Positions 34,691 through 42,275 of a stretch of 46,159 nucleotides of DNA are shown one piece after another (within the stretch, counting starts at the first letter, position 1; each line of letters opens with the position of its first letter). The notes beneath the pieces are model-generated. The model saw only the letters and a program-made list of their open reading frames with translations, searched no databases and was not told the origin of the DNA. The position numbers were made by a program, and so were the translations under genes. Source of the stretch: Streptomyces sp. LUP47B (lineage in GTDB: Bacteria > Actinomycetota > Actinomycetes > Streptomycetales > Streptomycetaceae); the NCBI RefSeq assembly GCF_001746295.1, contig NZ_MJAH01000002.1, positions 674,748-720,906 on the forward strand, in the 5' to 3' direction.

Positions 34691-34974
34691 CGAACACCGA
34701 CTGGCCCCTGTGGGAGGTTTTCGTGCGCTCGCGCCGCGGCCTCTCCCACACCCACGCCGGCAGCCTGCACGCCCCGGACGCGGAGCTCGCCCTGCGCAAC
34801 GCACGCGATCTGTACACCCGGCGCGGCGAGGGCGTCTCGATCTGGGTGGTCCCCTCGTCCGCCGTCACGGCCTCCTCGCCCGACGAGAAGGACCCGTTCT
34901 TCGAGCCGTCCGCCGACAAGCCGTACCGGCACCCGACGTTCTACGAGATCCCGGAGGGGGTGAAGCACCTGTGA
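34687..34974 (+). CDS. paaB: Phenylacetyl-CoA epoxidase subunit B
   Basis: The 95-residue protein begins [19 protein letters not shown] and contains [40 protein letters not shown], the characteristic PaaB pattern. PaaB is a small structural or bridging subunit of the PaaABCE complex with no active site of its own. The size is normal. Both ends overlap neighbours by 4 nt (ATGA with paaA, GTGA with paaC), keeping subunit stoichiometry coupled. Confidence 0.95.
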
Positions 34975-35720
34975 GCACACCCGAGACGACGGCTGCTCCC
35001 ACGCCCTCACCGGTTCCCACCGCGGCCGCCCTGGCCCTCGGCGACGACGCGCTGGTGCTCTCGCACCGCCTGGGCGAGTGGGCGGGCCACGCCCCGGTCC
35101 TGGAGGAGGAGGTCGCCCTCGCCAACATCGCCCTGGACCTGCTCGGCCAGGCACGGCTGCTGCTGTCCATGGCCGGCGACGAGGACGACCTGGCGTATCT
35201 GCGCGAGGAGCGCGCCTTCCGCAACCTCCAGCTGGTGGAACAGGAGAACGGCGACTTCGCCCACACCATCGTCCGCCAGCTCTACTTCTCCACCTACCAG
35301 CACCTGCTCTACGCCGAACTGGCCGCGGGTGACGGCCCCTTCGCCCCGCTCGCCGCGAAGGCCGTCAAGGAGGTCGCCTACCACCGCGACCACGCGGAGC
35401 AGTGGACCCTGCGGCTCGGCGACGGCACCGAGGAGAGTCACGAGCGGACCCGGCGGGCGTGCGAGGCCCTGTGGCGGTTCACCGGCGAGATGTTCCAGCC
35501 GGTGGAGGGAGTGGACGTCGACCGGGAGCGCATCGAGGCCGCTTGGCTCGCGTCCGTGGGGGAGGTCCTGCGCCAGTCCACCCTGACCGTCCCCGAAGGG
35601 CCGCGCACGGGCGCATGGGCCGCCGGGGCGGGACGACAGGGCCTGCACACCGAGCCCTTCGGGCGGATGCTCGCCGAGATGCAGCACCTGCACCGCAGTC
35701 ACCCGGGGGCGTCATGGTGA
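34971..35720 (+). CDS. paaC: Phenylacetyl-CoA epoxidase subunit C
   Basis: The 249-residue protein is the structural partner of PaaA with a ferritin-like fold. Recognisable segments are LVLSHRLGEWAGHAPVLEEEVALANIALDLLGQARLLL, LVEQENGDFAHTIVRQLYFSTYQHLLYAEL and VKEVAYHRDHAEQWTLRLGDGTEESHERT. PaaC lacks the full set of iron ligands in known complexes and stabilises PaaA. An Ala/Pro/Thr-rich leader of about 20 residues precedes the fold. The GTG at 34971 overlaps the paaB stop. Its 3' end overlaps paaD by 7 nt (35714-35720). Confidence 0.94.
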   Translation: MSTPETTAAPTPSPVPTAAALALGDDALVLSHRLGEWAGHAPVLEEEVALANIALDLLGQARLLLSMAGDEDDLAYLREERAFRNLQLVEQENGDFAHTIVRQLYFSTYQHLLYAELAAGDGPFAPLAAKAVKEVAYHRDHAEQWTLRLGDGTEESHERTRRACEALWRFTGEMFQPVEGVDVDRERIEAAWLASVGEVLRQSTLTVPEGPRTGAWAAGAGRQGLHTEPFGRMLAEMQHLHRSHPGASW

Positions 35721-36241
35721 CGCTCACCCCGCTGGAGACCGAGCTGTTCGAGCTCGCCGGTTCGGTGCCCGACCCCGAACTGCCCGTCCTCACCCTGCGC
35801 GAGCTGGGTGTGCTGCGCGCGGTGCATGTCCGGGGCGCGGACTCGGTCGAGGTGGAGCTGACCCCGACGTACACCGGCTGCCCGGCGATCGAGGCGATGT
35901 CCCTGGACATCGAGCGGGTGCTGCGGGCGCACGGCGTGCGGGAGGTCACCGTCCGCACGGTGCTCGCGCCCGCCTGGTCGACCGACGACATCACGGACGA
36001 AGGGCGCCGCAAGCTGCGGGAGTTCGGCATAGCGCCGCCCCGCGTCGCGGCGGCGGCCGGGCCGGTCGCGGTGCGCCTCGGGCCGATGCGGACGCTCGAC
36101 ACGGCGGCCGAGGCCGTCCGCTGCCCGCACTGCGGTTCCGCCGACACCGAACTGCTCAGCCGGTTCTCCTCCACCGCGTGCAAGGCGCTGCGCCGGTGCC
36201 TCGACTGCCGTGAACCGTTCGACCACTTCAAGGAGTTGTGA
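35714..36241 (+). CDS. paaD: PaaD, Fe-S assembly factor for the phenylacetyl-CoA epoxidase
   Basis: The 175-residue protein has an N-terminal MIP18/DUF59 domain (VPDPELPVLTLRELGVLRAV and LTPTYTGCPAIEAMSLDIERVL, with the conserved Cys), followed by a linker. A C-terminal zinc-ribbon-like segment carries CPHCGSADTELLSRFSSTACKALRRCLDC (four Cys in two CxxC pairs plus one). PaaD is thought to help assemble or repair the metal centres of the complex, not catalyse. The ATG at 35714 is chosen; a GTG one codon later is possible. Its TGA shares one base with the paaE ATG (TGATG). Confidence 0.93.
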   Translation: MVTLTPLETELFELAGSVPDPELPVLTLRELGVLRAVHVRGADSVEVELTPTYTGCPAIEAMSLDIERVLRAHGVREVTVRTVLAPAWSTDDITDEGRRKLREFGIAPPRVAAAAGPVAVRLGPMRTLDTAAEAVRCPHCGSADTELLSRFSSTACKALRRCLDCREPFDHFKEL

Positions 36242-37299
36242 TGGCCCGCTTCCACCCGCTCCCGGTGGCCGCGGTCGACCGGCTCACCGACGACTCCGTG
36301 GCCCTGACCCTCACCGTGCCGCCCGAGCTGCGCGAGGAGTACCGGCACGCCGCCGGCCAGCATCTCGCCCTGCGCCGCACGGCCGGCGGCCGGGAGATAC
36401 GCCGGACCTATTCGATCTGCTCCCCGGCACCCGACGGAGAGGGACCTCGCGAACTGCGGGTCGGCGTACGGCTGGTGGAGGACGGGGCCTTCTCCACGTA
36501 CGCACTCAAGGAGATCAACGTCGGTGACGAGCTGGAGGTGATGACACCGGCGGGCCGGTTCACCCTCGACCCGGCGCCCGGTCTGTACGCGGCGATCGTC
36601 GGCGGCAGTGGCATCACGCCGGTGCTGTCGATCGTGGCGACGCTGCTGGCGCGCGAGCCCGGGGCCCGGTTCTGCCTGATCCGCAGCGACCGCACCTCCG
36701 CGTCCACCATGTTCCTGGAGGAGGTCGCCGACCTGAAGGACCGCCACCCCGAGCGCTTCCAGCTGGTCACGGTGCTCTCCCGGGAGGAGCAGCAGGCGGG
36801 ACTGCCGTCCGGGCGACTCGACCGGGAGCGGCTGACCGGACTCCTTCCGGCGCTGTTGCCGGTGGACCGGGTGGCGGGATGGTTCCTGTGCGGGCCGTTC
36901 GGACTGGTCCAGGGTGCGGAGAAGGCGTTGCGGGAGCTCGGGGTTGCCCGTACCCGTATCCACGAGGAGATCTTCCATGTGGACGCGGGGCCCGTCCCGG
37001 CGCAGACCGCCCCCGCGCCCGCCCACAGCACGGTGACCGCCCGGCTCGACGGACGGGGCGGCAGCTGGCCCGTCCAGGACGGTGAGTCGCTTCTGGAGAC
37101 GGTGCTGCGCAACCGGTCCGACGCGCCCTACGCCTGCAAGGGCGGGGTGTGCGGAACCTGCCGGGCCTTCCTGGTCTCCGGCGAGGTGCGCATGGACCGC
37201 AACTTCGCGCTGGAACCGGAGGAGACCCAGGCGGGCTATGTACTGGCGTGCCAGTCGCATCCGGTGACGGAGAAGGTGGAGCTGGACTTCGACAGGTAG
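36241..37299 (+). CDS. paaE: Phenylacetyl-CoA epoxidase reductase subunit E
   Basis: The 352-residue protein is a ferredoxin-NADP+-reductase-type flavoprotein with a C-terminal plant-type [2Fe-2S] ferredoxin. The FAD-binding RRTYSICS is near residue 60, the NAD(P) region is GSGITPVLSIVATLLA, then LCGPFGLVQGAEKAL. The cluster ligands are CKGGVCGTC plus the later Cys in YVLACQSHP. It passes electrons from NADPH to PaaA. The ATG at 36241 has AAGGAG 5 nt upstream; the adjacent GTG at 36238 is a worse fit. It ends the paaABCDE operon; about 100 bp of spacer with a KstR-like box follow. Confidence 0.94.
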   Translation: MARFHPLPVAAVDRLTDDSVALTLTVPPELREEYRHAAGQHLALRRTAGGREIRRTYSICSPAPDGEGPRELRVGVRLVEDGAFSTYALKEINVGDELEVMTPAGRFTLDPAPGLYAAIVGGSGITPVLSIVATLLAREPGARFCLIRSDRTSASTMFLEEVADLKDRHPERFQLVTVLSREEQQAGLPSGRLDRERLTGLLPALLPVDRVAGWFLCGPFGLVQGAEKALRELGVARTRIHEEIFHVDAGPVPAQTAPAPAHSTVTARLDGRGGSWPVQDGESLLETVLRNRSDAPYACKGGVCGTCRAFLVSGEVRMDRNFALEPEETQAGYVLACQSHPVTEKVELDFDR

Positions 37300-37325
37300 G
37301 TCGGGGAGAGCCCGTTCCCTTCTTC

Positions 37326-37339
37326 TAGAACCTGTTCTA
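37326..37339. promoter_or_regulatory. KstR-like operator upstream of acyl-CoA dehydrogenase gene
   Basis: TAGAACCTGTTCTA matches the KstR motif TnnAACnnGTTnnA of actinobacterial sterol/lipid catabolism in every fixed position, and the longer TAGAACnnGTTCTA form as well. A -35-like TTGACG (37342-37347) follows at once. Confidence 0.65.
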
Positions 37340-37342
37340 TCT

Positions 37343-37355
37343 TGACGGACCGTCA
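37343..37355. promoter_or_regulatory. Palindrome TGACGGACCGTCA overlapping a -35-like hexamer
   Basis: A perfect 6-1-6 dyad directly after the KstR-like box, overlapping TTGACG. It resembles a second operator; no regulator is identified. Confidence 0.4.
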
Positions 37356-37399
37356 GATCAGCTGACCCGATCTGCCGACCCGTCGGAAGGACAGGGACC

Positions 37400-38542
37400 G
37401 TGGACTTCACCTTCAGCGAGGAGCAGCAGGCGGCGGCCGAGGCGGCGCGGGGGGTGTTCGCCGATGTCGCGCCGGACGCGGTGCCGTCTCCGGCGCTGAC
37501 CACGGGCGCCGTGGCCGACACGTTCGACCGCGCGCTGTGGGCCAGGCTCGCCGACGCGGACCTGCTGAGCCTGCTGTCGGCCGAGGAGTACGGCGGGGCG
37601 GGTCTGGACGCCGTCGCGCTGTGCCTGGTGCTGCGCGAGTCGGCGAAGGTGCTGGCACGGGTGCCGCTGTTGGAGAACAGTGCGGCCATGGCGGCCGTAC
37701 AGGCGTACGGCGGGCCGGAGTTGAGGGCGGAGCTGCTGGAGCGGGCCGGGCGCGGGGAGGTCGCGCTGACCGTCGCCGCGAGCGGCCGCACCGGCCATGA
37801 CCCGGCCGAACTCGCCGTCACCGCACGGCAGGAGGACGGGGAGGGGGCCGACTGGATCCTGGACGGTGTGCAGACGGCGGTGGCGTGGGCGTACGACGCG
37901 GACTACGTCCTCGTCCCCGCACACACGGCCACGGACCGGACCGTCCTCGCGCTGGTGCCCCGCGTCCATGAGGGGGTCGCGTCGGCCGAGCAGTTCTCCA
38001 CCAGCGGGGAGCGGCTGGGCGAGCTGCGGCTGGAGTCGGCGCGGATCGCCGCGCGGGACGTGATCGACGTCGAGGGCGCGTGGGAGTGGCTGCGGGATCT
38101 GCTGACCACGGGGACGTGTGCGCTGGCGCTCGGTCTGGGCGAGCGGGTGCTGCGGATGAGCAGTGAATACACCAGCAAGCGGGAGCAGTTCGGATTCCCG
38201 GTCGCCACCTTCCAGGCGGTCGCCGTGCAGGCCGCCGACCGTTACATCGACCTGCGCGCGATGGAGGTGACACTCTGGCAGGCCGCTTGGCGGATCGCTT
38301 CGGGAGCACCGGGCACACTGCCGGTCGCGGGAGACGTCGCCGTGGCGAAGATCTGGGCCTCCGAGGGGGTACGGCGGGTGGTGCAGACGGCACAGCATCT
38401 GCACGGCGGGTTCGGCGCCGACGTCGACTATCCCCTGCACCGGTACCACGCCTGGGCCAAGCATCTGGAGCTGTCGCTCGGCCCGGCGGCGGCGCACGAG
38501 GAGGCGTTGGGGGATCTGCTGGCGGCGCATCCTCTGGGATAG
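37400..38542 (+). CDS. Acyl-CoA dehydrogenase family protein, canonical catalytic Glu not seen
   Basis: The 380-residue protein has the acyl-CoA dehydrogenase layout: an N-terminal helical domain (MDFTFSEEQQAAAEAARGVF, LLSLLSAEEYGGAGLDAVALCLVLRESAKVLA), a mid beta domain, and a C-terminal helical domain with YTSKREQFGFPVATFQAVAVQAADRYIDLR and AKIWASEGVRRVVQTAQHLHGGFGADVDYPLHRYHAWAKHLELSLG. The usual YEGT-like motif that carries the catalytic Glu is missing; the C-terminus instead reads YPLHRYHAWAK. This resembles the partner subunit of heteromeric FadE enzymes of sterol side-chain degradation. GTG start. A KstR-like box precedes it. The reaction is uncertain. Confidence 0.85.
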   Translation: MDFTFSEEQQAAAEAARGVFADVAPDAVPSPALTTGAVADTFDRALWARLADADLLSLLSAEEYGGAGLDAVALCLVLRESAKVLARVPLLENSAAMAAVQAYGGPELRAELLERAGRGEVALTVAASGRTGHDPAELAVTARQEDGEGADWILDGVQTAVAWAYDADYVLVPAHTATDRTVLALVPRVHEGVASAEQFSTSGERLGELRLESARIAARDVIDVEGAWEWLRDLLTTGTCALALGLGERVLRMSSEYTSKREQFGFPVATFQAVAVQAADRYIDLRAMEVTLWQAAWRIASGAPGTLPVAGDVAVAKIWASEGVRRVVQTAQHLHGGFGADVDYPLHRYHAWAKHLELSLGPAAAHEEALGDLLAAHPLG

Positions 38543-38611
38543 GCGAAACCGCGCGGCCCTTGATCGGCGACTGAGAGGATGACGGAACGCGCCGACGGAA
38601 GGAGGCCGAGC

Positions 38612-38794
38612 ATGATGGTGCTCGCCCTGTCCTGCATCCTCGTGCTCACCATCGGGGGGTGCGTCTGCGTCTGGTGGGCGGCCCGGGGCGGCCCACGCTG
38701 GACGCGCGCGGTGTCCGCCGCGACCCTCGCGGCGGGCGAGCTGGCCCGCCGCGCGAGCCGCTACGACCGCAACCCGAGCGGCGGAGACGACTGA
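38612..38794 (+). CDS. Small single-pass membrane protein, hypothetical
   Basis: The 60-residue product has one hydrophobic helix near its N-terminus (MMVLALSCILVLTIGGCVCVWWAA) and a basic cytoplasmic tail (RWTRAVSAATLAAGELARRASRYDRNP). The start at 38612 has AGGAGG 6 nt upstream, a very clear ribosome binding site; a frame-compatible ATG at 38579 has none. Codon third positions are GC-rich, so I consider it real. No family is recognised. It is flanked by the acyl-CoA dehydrogenase and, convergently, a rhodanese gene. Confidence 0.7.
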   Translation: MMVLALSCILVLTIGGCVCVWWAARGGPRWTRAVSAATLAAGELARRASRYDRNPSGGDD

Positions 38795-38821
38795 GCGTCC
38801 GCCGCCCGGAACCGCGGAAGG

Positions 38822-39169
38822 CTAGAGGACGAAGCCCGGCCGGCCGTCGTCGGTCACCACGGGGCGGCCCACCTCGGCCCACAGCTGCATGCCGCCGTCG
38901 ACGTTCGCGGCGTCGACGCCCTGCTGGGCCAGGTACATCGTGACCTGGGCCGAGCGGCCGCCGGACCGGCAGATCACATGGACGCGGCCGTCCTGCGGGG
39001 CGGCCTCGGTCAGCTCGCCGTAGCGGGCCACGAACTCACTGATGGGGATGTGCAACGCCCCTTCGGCATGACCCGCCTGCCATTCGTCGTCCTCCCGGAC
39101 GTCCAGCAGGAAATCGCCGTCCTTGAGGTCCGTGACCTGGACCGTGGGCACACCAGCACCGAAATTCAT
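38822..39169 (-). CDS. Rhodanese-like domain protein
   Basis: The 115-residue single-domain protein shows the rhodanese fold with DGDFLLDVREDDEWQAGHAEGALHIPISEF and the active-site loop VICRSGGRSAQVTMYLAQQGVDAANVDGGMQLW. The catalytic Cys is in CRSGGRS, a six-residue loop typical of sulfurtransferases acting on persulfides. It may carry sulfur in the cytoplasm, but the acceptor is unknown. The ATG at 39167-39169 opens MNFGAGVPTVQV. It is followed upstream by the J-domain gene, 38 bp away and in the same orientation, so the two may be co-transcribed. Confidence 0.87.
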   Translation of the reverse strand: MNFGAGVPTVQVTDLKDGDFLLDVREDDEWQAGHAEGALHIPISEFVARYGELTEAAPQDGRVHVICRSGGRSAQVTMYLAQQGVDAANVDGGMQLWAEVGRPVVTDDGRPGFVL

Positions 39170-39207
39170 GGAGCCGACGCTACCCGACGCCCTCGGGACG
39201 ATGCCGG

Positions 39208-40023
39208 TCACTCCTGTGCGAGCAGCTCCGCGAGCTCCGCCTCGCGTGTGGAGACGTCGGCGAGGAGCTTCTCGGCGATCTCCTCCAGGAGGCGGTCCGG
39301 GTCGTCCGGCGCCATCCGGAGCATCGAGCCGATCGCGCTCTCCTCCAGCTCCCGCGCGACCACGGAGAGCAGTTCCTTGCGCTGGGCGAGCCATTCGAGA
39401 CGGGCGTAGAGCTCCTCGGTGGGGGTGGGTCCCTGCTCCGGGGGCTTCGGCCCGGCGGCCCATTCCTCGGACAGTTCCCGCAGGAGTGGCTCGTCCCCAC
39501 GGGAGTAGGCCCCGTTGACCCGGGTGATGAACTCCTCGCGCCGCGCCCGCTCGGTTTCGTCCTGGGCGAGGTCCGGGTGGGCCTTACGGACGAGCTCGCG
39601 GTAGAGCTTGCGGGCCTCGTCGCTGGGGCGCACCCGCTGCGGAGGCCGCACCGGCTGGTCCGTGAGCATCGCCTCGGCCTCGGGAAACAGGCCCTCCCCG
39701 TCCATCCAGCCGTGGAACAGCTCTTCGACGCCGGGCATCGGCATCACCCGGGCACGGGCCTCGTCCGCCTTGCGCAGGTCCTCGGGATCGCCCGTGCGGG
39801 CGGCCCGGATCTCCGCGATCTGCGCGTCCAGCTCGTCGAGACGGGTGTACATGGGGCCGAGCTTCTGGTGGTGCAGGCGGGAGAAGTTCTCCACCTCGAT
39901 GCGGAAGGTGTCCACCGCGATCTCGTACTCGATGAGCGCCTGCTCGGCGGCCCGTACGGCACGCTCCAGCCGCGCGGTGCCTGCGGCGTCTGTGCCGTGA
40001 GGATCGGCTTCCGGGGACGTCAT
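39208..40023 (-). CDS. J-domain (DnaJ-like) protein
   Basis: The 271-residue protein contains a J-like segment, DEARKLYRELVRKAHPDLAQDETERARREEFITRVNGAYSRGDEPLLREL, with the HPD tripeptide required to stimulate Hsp70 (DnaK). It is embedded in a long coiled-coil-like N-terminal half (LERAVRAAEQALIEYEIAVDTFRIEVENFSRLHHQKLGPMYTRLDELDAQIAEI). The C-terminus is also helical (ELYARLEWLAQRKELLSVVAREL...EEIAEKLLADVSTREAELAELLAQE). No zinc-finger or Gly/Phe region is present, so it is not a full DnaJ. It may target specific clients to DnaK. The ATG at 40021-40023 is the start. Confidence 0.85.
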   Translation of the reverse strand: MTSPEADPHGTDAAGTARLERAVRAAEQALIEYEIAVDTFRIEVENFSRLHHQKLGPMYTRLDELDAQIAEIRAARTGDPEDLRKADEARARVMPMPGVEELFHGWMDGEGLFPEAEAMLTDQPVRPPQRVRPSDEARKLYRELVRKAHPDLAQDETERARREEFITRVNGAYSRGDEPLLRELSEEWAAGPKPPEQGPTPTEELYARLEWLAQRKELLSVVARELEESAIGSMLRMAPDDPDRLLEEIAEKLLADVSTREAELAELLAQE

Positions 40024-40125
40024 CCGAACAGCGTAGCCGCGCCGGCCGGGCCGGGCCCCATCGGATGTGCCGGTGCGGGTAGTCGGGCGGGCGCGGGTGA
40101 GTGGGGTGAGCGGGGGTAGGGGGCC

Positions 40126-40150
40126 GGTCGCGCGGTTGCCCGCGCCCCTG
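40126..40150. repeat. Streptomyces-type intergenic repeat element
   Basis: GGTCGCGCGGTTGCCCGCGC followed by CCCTG resembles the very common Streptomyces intergenic motif (GGTCGCGCAGTTCCCCGCGC...), with two or three changes. It lies in the short gap between the J-domain and DUF2252 genes. Function is unknown. Confidence 0.5.
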
Positions 40151-40188
40151 AGTGAGGAGTGCCACGCCCACCCAGCGCTCCGGCCTCC

Positions 40189-41673
40189 TCACACCCCCGT
40201 TTCCGCCGCCACCTTTCCCGACCGGATCCCCGCCACCAGTTCCGCGTGGTCCGCCTCCGTCCGGTCCGCGTACGTCACCGCGAAGGTGGCGATCGCCTCG
40301 TCGAGTTCGTCGTTCTTGCCGCAGTAGCCGGAGATCAGGCGGGGGTCGGCACTGTGGGAGTGGGCGCGGGCCAAAAGAGCGCCGGTCATACGGCCGTAGT
40401 CGTCTATCTGGTCGGCGGAGAGGGCGGCCGGGTCCACGCTGCCCTTGCGGTTGCGGAACTGGCGGACCTGGAAGGGGCGGCCCTCGACGGTCGTCCAGCC
40501 CAGCAGGATGTCGCTGACGACCTGCATCCGCTTCTGGCCCAGGACCACCCGGCGGCCTTCGTGGTCCACCGACGGGGCCTCGAAGCCGGCGGTGACCAGG
40601 TGGGGCAGCAGGACCGAGGCCCTCGCCTCCTTGACCTGGAGGACCAGCGGTTCACCGCGGTGGTCCAGCAGCAGGACGACGTAGGAACGGGTGCCCACGC
40701 TGCCCGTGCCGACCACCCGGAACGCCACGTCGTGCACCGCGTGGCGGGCCAGCAGGGGGAGACGGTCCTCGGAGAGGGTGGTCAGGTAGTGCTCCAGGGA
40801 CGCGGCCACCGCCGCGGCCTCCGCGTCGGGCACCCGGCGCAGCACCGGCAGGGCCTCCACGAACCGCCGGCCGCCGTCCTCGGTCGGCTCCGTCGACTTC
40901 GCCGCGAAGCGCCCGCTGGTGTTGGCTCGCGCCTTCTCCGAGACCCGCTCCAGCGTGCCGACGAGATCATGGGCGTCGGTGTGGGAGACGAGTTCCTCGT
41001 CCGCGATCGCGTTCCACGCGTTCAGCACCGGGAGCTTGGCGAGCAGCCGCATGGTGCGCCGGTAGGCACCCACCGCGCCGTGCGCCGCCGCGCGGCAGGT
41101 CTCCTCGTCGGCGCCGATCTCCCGGCCCGCGAGGACCAGGGACGCGGCGAGCCGCTTGAGGTCCCACTCCCAGGGGCCGTACACCGTCTCGTCGAAGTCG
41201 TTGAGGTCGATGACCAGGTCGCCGCGGGCGTCGCCGTACAGCCCGAAATTGGCCGCGTGGGCGTCGCCGCAGATCTGGGCGCGGATCCTGGTCATCGGCG
41301 TGCGGGCGAGGTCGTACGCCATGAGGCCCGCCGAGCCGCGCAGGAAGGCGAACGGTGTGGCCGCCATCCGCCCCACCCGCAGCGGGGTCAGCTCAGGGAG
41401 GCGGCCCCGGCTCGACTCCTCGACCGCCTCCACCGCGGCGGGACGGGAGATCTCGAGGTCCAGTGCGGCATGGGCGGCACGCGGGACGCTCTCCCGCAGT
41501 GCCTTGCCCTCCTTTTTGGGGGAGCCCTCCACGGGCCACTGCGCGAAGCCGCGCACCAAGTGCCGCCGGGCCCCTGCCGCAGCGCCGGCCGTCTCACCGG
41601 CCCGCGCCCCGGCCGTCGTCTCCACATCGGCCTCGGTCACCGCGACCGCCTCCCCCGTGACTCGCAGGAACAT
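40189..41673 (-). CDS. DUF2252 domain-containing protein
   Basis: The 494-residue protein matches DUF2252, a distant protein-kinase-fold family. Visible are RLPELTPLRVGRMAATPFAFLRGSAGLMAYDLA, ICGDAHAANFGLYGDARGDLVIDLNDFDETVYGPWEWDLKRLAASL, which looks like the kinase-type HxDxxxxN/DFD pair (here GDAHAANFG and NDFDE), and VLQVKEARASVL. The family is widespread in actinobacteria and uncharacterised. A start at ATG 41671-41673 (MFLRVTGEAV) is chosen; an upstream TTG (41694) is possible. No membrane helix. It is divergent from nothing; a 90-bp spacer with DnaA-box matches separates it from the phospholipase gene. Confidence 0.85.
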   Translation of the reverse strand: MFLRVTGEAVAVTEADVETTAGARAGETAGAAAGARRHLVRGFAQWPVEGSPKKEGKALRESVPRAAHAALDLEISRPAAVEAVEESSRGRLPELTPLRVGRMAATPFAFLRGSAGLMAYDLARTPMTRIRAQICGDAHAANFGLYGDARGDLVIDLNDFDETVYGPWEWDLKRLAASLVLAGREIGADEETCRAAAHGAVGAYRRTMRLLAKLPVLNAWNAIADEELVSHTDAHDLVGTLERVSEKARANTSGRFAAKSTEPTEDGGRRFVEALPVLRRVPDAEAAAVAASLEHYLTTLSEDRLPLLARHAVHDVAFRVVGTGSVGTRSYVVLLLDHRGEPLVLQVKEARASVLLPHLVTAGFEAPSVDHEGRRVVLGQKRMQVVSDILLGWTTVEGRPFQVRQFRNRKGSVDPAALSADQIDDYGRMTGALLARAHSHSADPRLISGYCGKNDELDEAIATFAVTYADRTEADHAELVAGIRSGKVAAETGV

Positions 41674-41719
41674 CAACTCGTGCCGACCGTACAACCACCA
41701 GCCAAAACGCGTCAGACCC

Positions 41720-41782
41720 TGTGGACAACTCCGCAGCTGTGGAAGAACTCCGTGGACAGTGGCTCAGCCCAGCTTGTCCACC
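41720..41782. other. Cluster of DnaA-box-like 9-mers
   Basis: TGTGGACAA (41720-41728) is an exact reverse complement of the preferred Streptomyces DnaA box. Weaker ones follow at 41738-41746 and about 41751-41759. TTGTCCACC (41774-41782) matches 8 of 9. Four matches in about 63 bp between the DUF2252 start and the phospholipase end resemble the non-origin DnaA-box clusters known in Streptomyces. Confidence 0.5.
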
Positions 41783-42216
41783 GCCTGGTAGTAGGTCCAC
41801 GCCGTCGCGTCGCACGACGTCTTCTTCACACCCGAGTACGTGGCGCACACGCGCTTGAGGTCGGCGTAGAAGGCGTCGTCCAGGCGGGCCTTGGCGGCAT
41901 CGAAGGTGCCTGCCGACGTGTAGTTGCGGTAGCCGAAGTCATGGCGGACACAGGCGTTCGCGAACGGGAATCCGAAGGGGTTGTCAGGAGAGGTCGTGCA
42001 GGAGTCGGTCGACCAGTCGAAGCCGTACGCGCTCCAGGCGCCCTGGTTCGCACGGGCGGCGAAGAAGGCGCTGTAGCTGCTTGCGCCGGTCTGGGTCCAG
42101 CTGCTGAGCACGGCGGCCTTGTCGGCCGGGGCGGCCTGGGCGGCGGAAGCCGGTAGCAGGACGGCTGTCACGGCGAGGGAGACGGTGAACAGCGGCGCGG
42201 CGAGACGACGGCGCAT
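41764..42216 (-). CDS. Secreted phospholipase A2 (Streptomyces SlaA-like)
   Basis: The 150-residue preprotein has a Sec signal peptide (MRRRLAAPLFTVSLAVTAVLLPASAAQA, cleavage near residue 28). The mature part contains the prokaryotic PLA2 active site NACVRHDFGYRNY: the catalytic His-Asp pair is followed by Gly-Tyr, with Cys residues at CTTSP, ACVRHD, VCATYS and TSCDATA suited to two disulfides. It resembles the S. violaceoruber enzyme, which hydrolyses the sn-2 acyl of phospholipids outside the cell using Ca2+. The ATG at 42214-42216 has GGAGG 8-9 nt upstream; an open frame upstream is not part of the signal peptide. A strong hairpin lies directly before the ribosome binding site. Confidence 0.92.
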   Translation of the reverse strand: MRRRLAAPLFTVSLAVTAVLLPASAAQAAPADKAAVLSSWTQTGASSYSAFFAARANQGAWSAYGFDWSTDSCTTSPDNPFGFPFANACVRHDFGYRNYTSAGTFDAAKARLDDAFYADLKRVCATYSGVKKTSCDATAWTYYQAVDKLG

Positions 42217-42235
42217 GGGCTCTTCCTCCGGGGCA

Positions 42236-42275
42236 TGGGCCACGCCCCGACGAGGATTCACCGGGGCGTGGCCCA
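42236..42275. promoter_or_regulatory. 13-bp hairpin in the leader of the phospholipase gene
   Basis: TGGGCCACGCCCC / GGGGCGTGGCCCA form a perfect 13-bp stem with a 14-nt loop (42249-42262), ending about 6 nt before the Shine-Dalgarno of the phospholipase gene on the minus strand. It could be an operator, an attenuator or an mRNA structure near the ribosome binding site. Confidence 0.6.

Noticed and set aside
35479..37821. A 780-codon open minus-strand frame
   Set aside because: Antisense to paaC, paaD, paaE and the acyl-CoA dehydrogenase gene; typical high-GC shadow.
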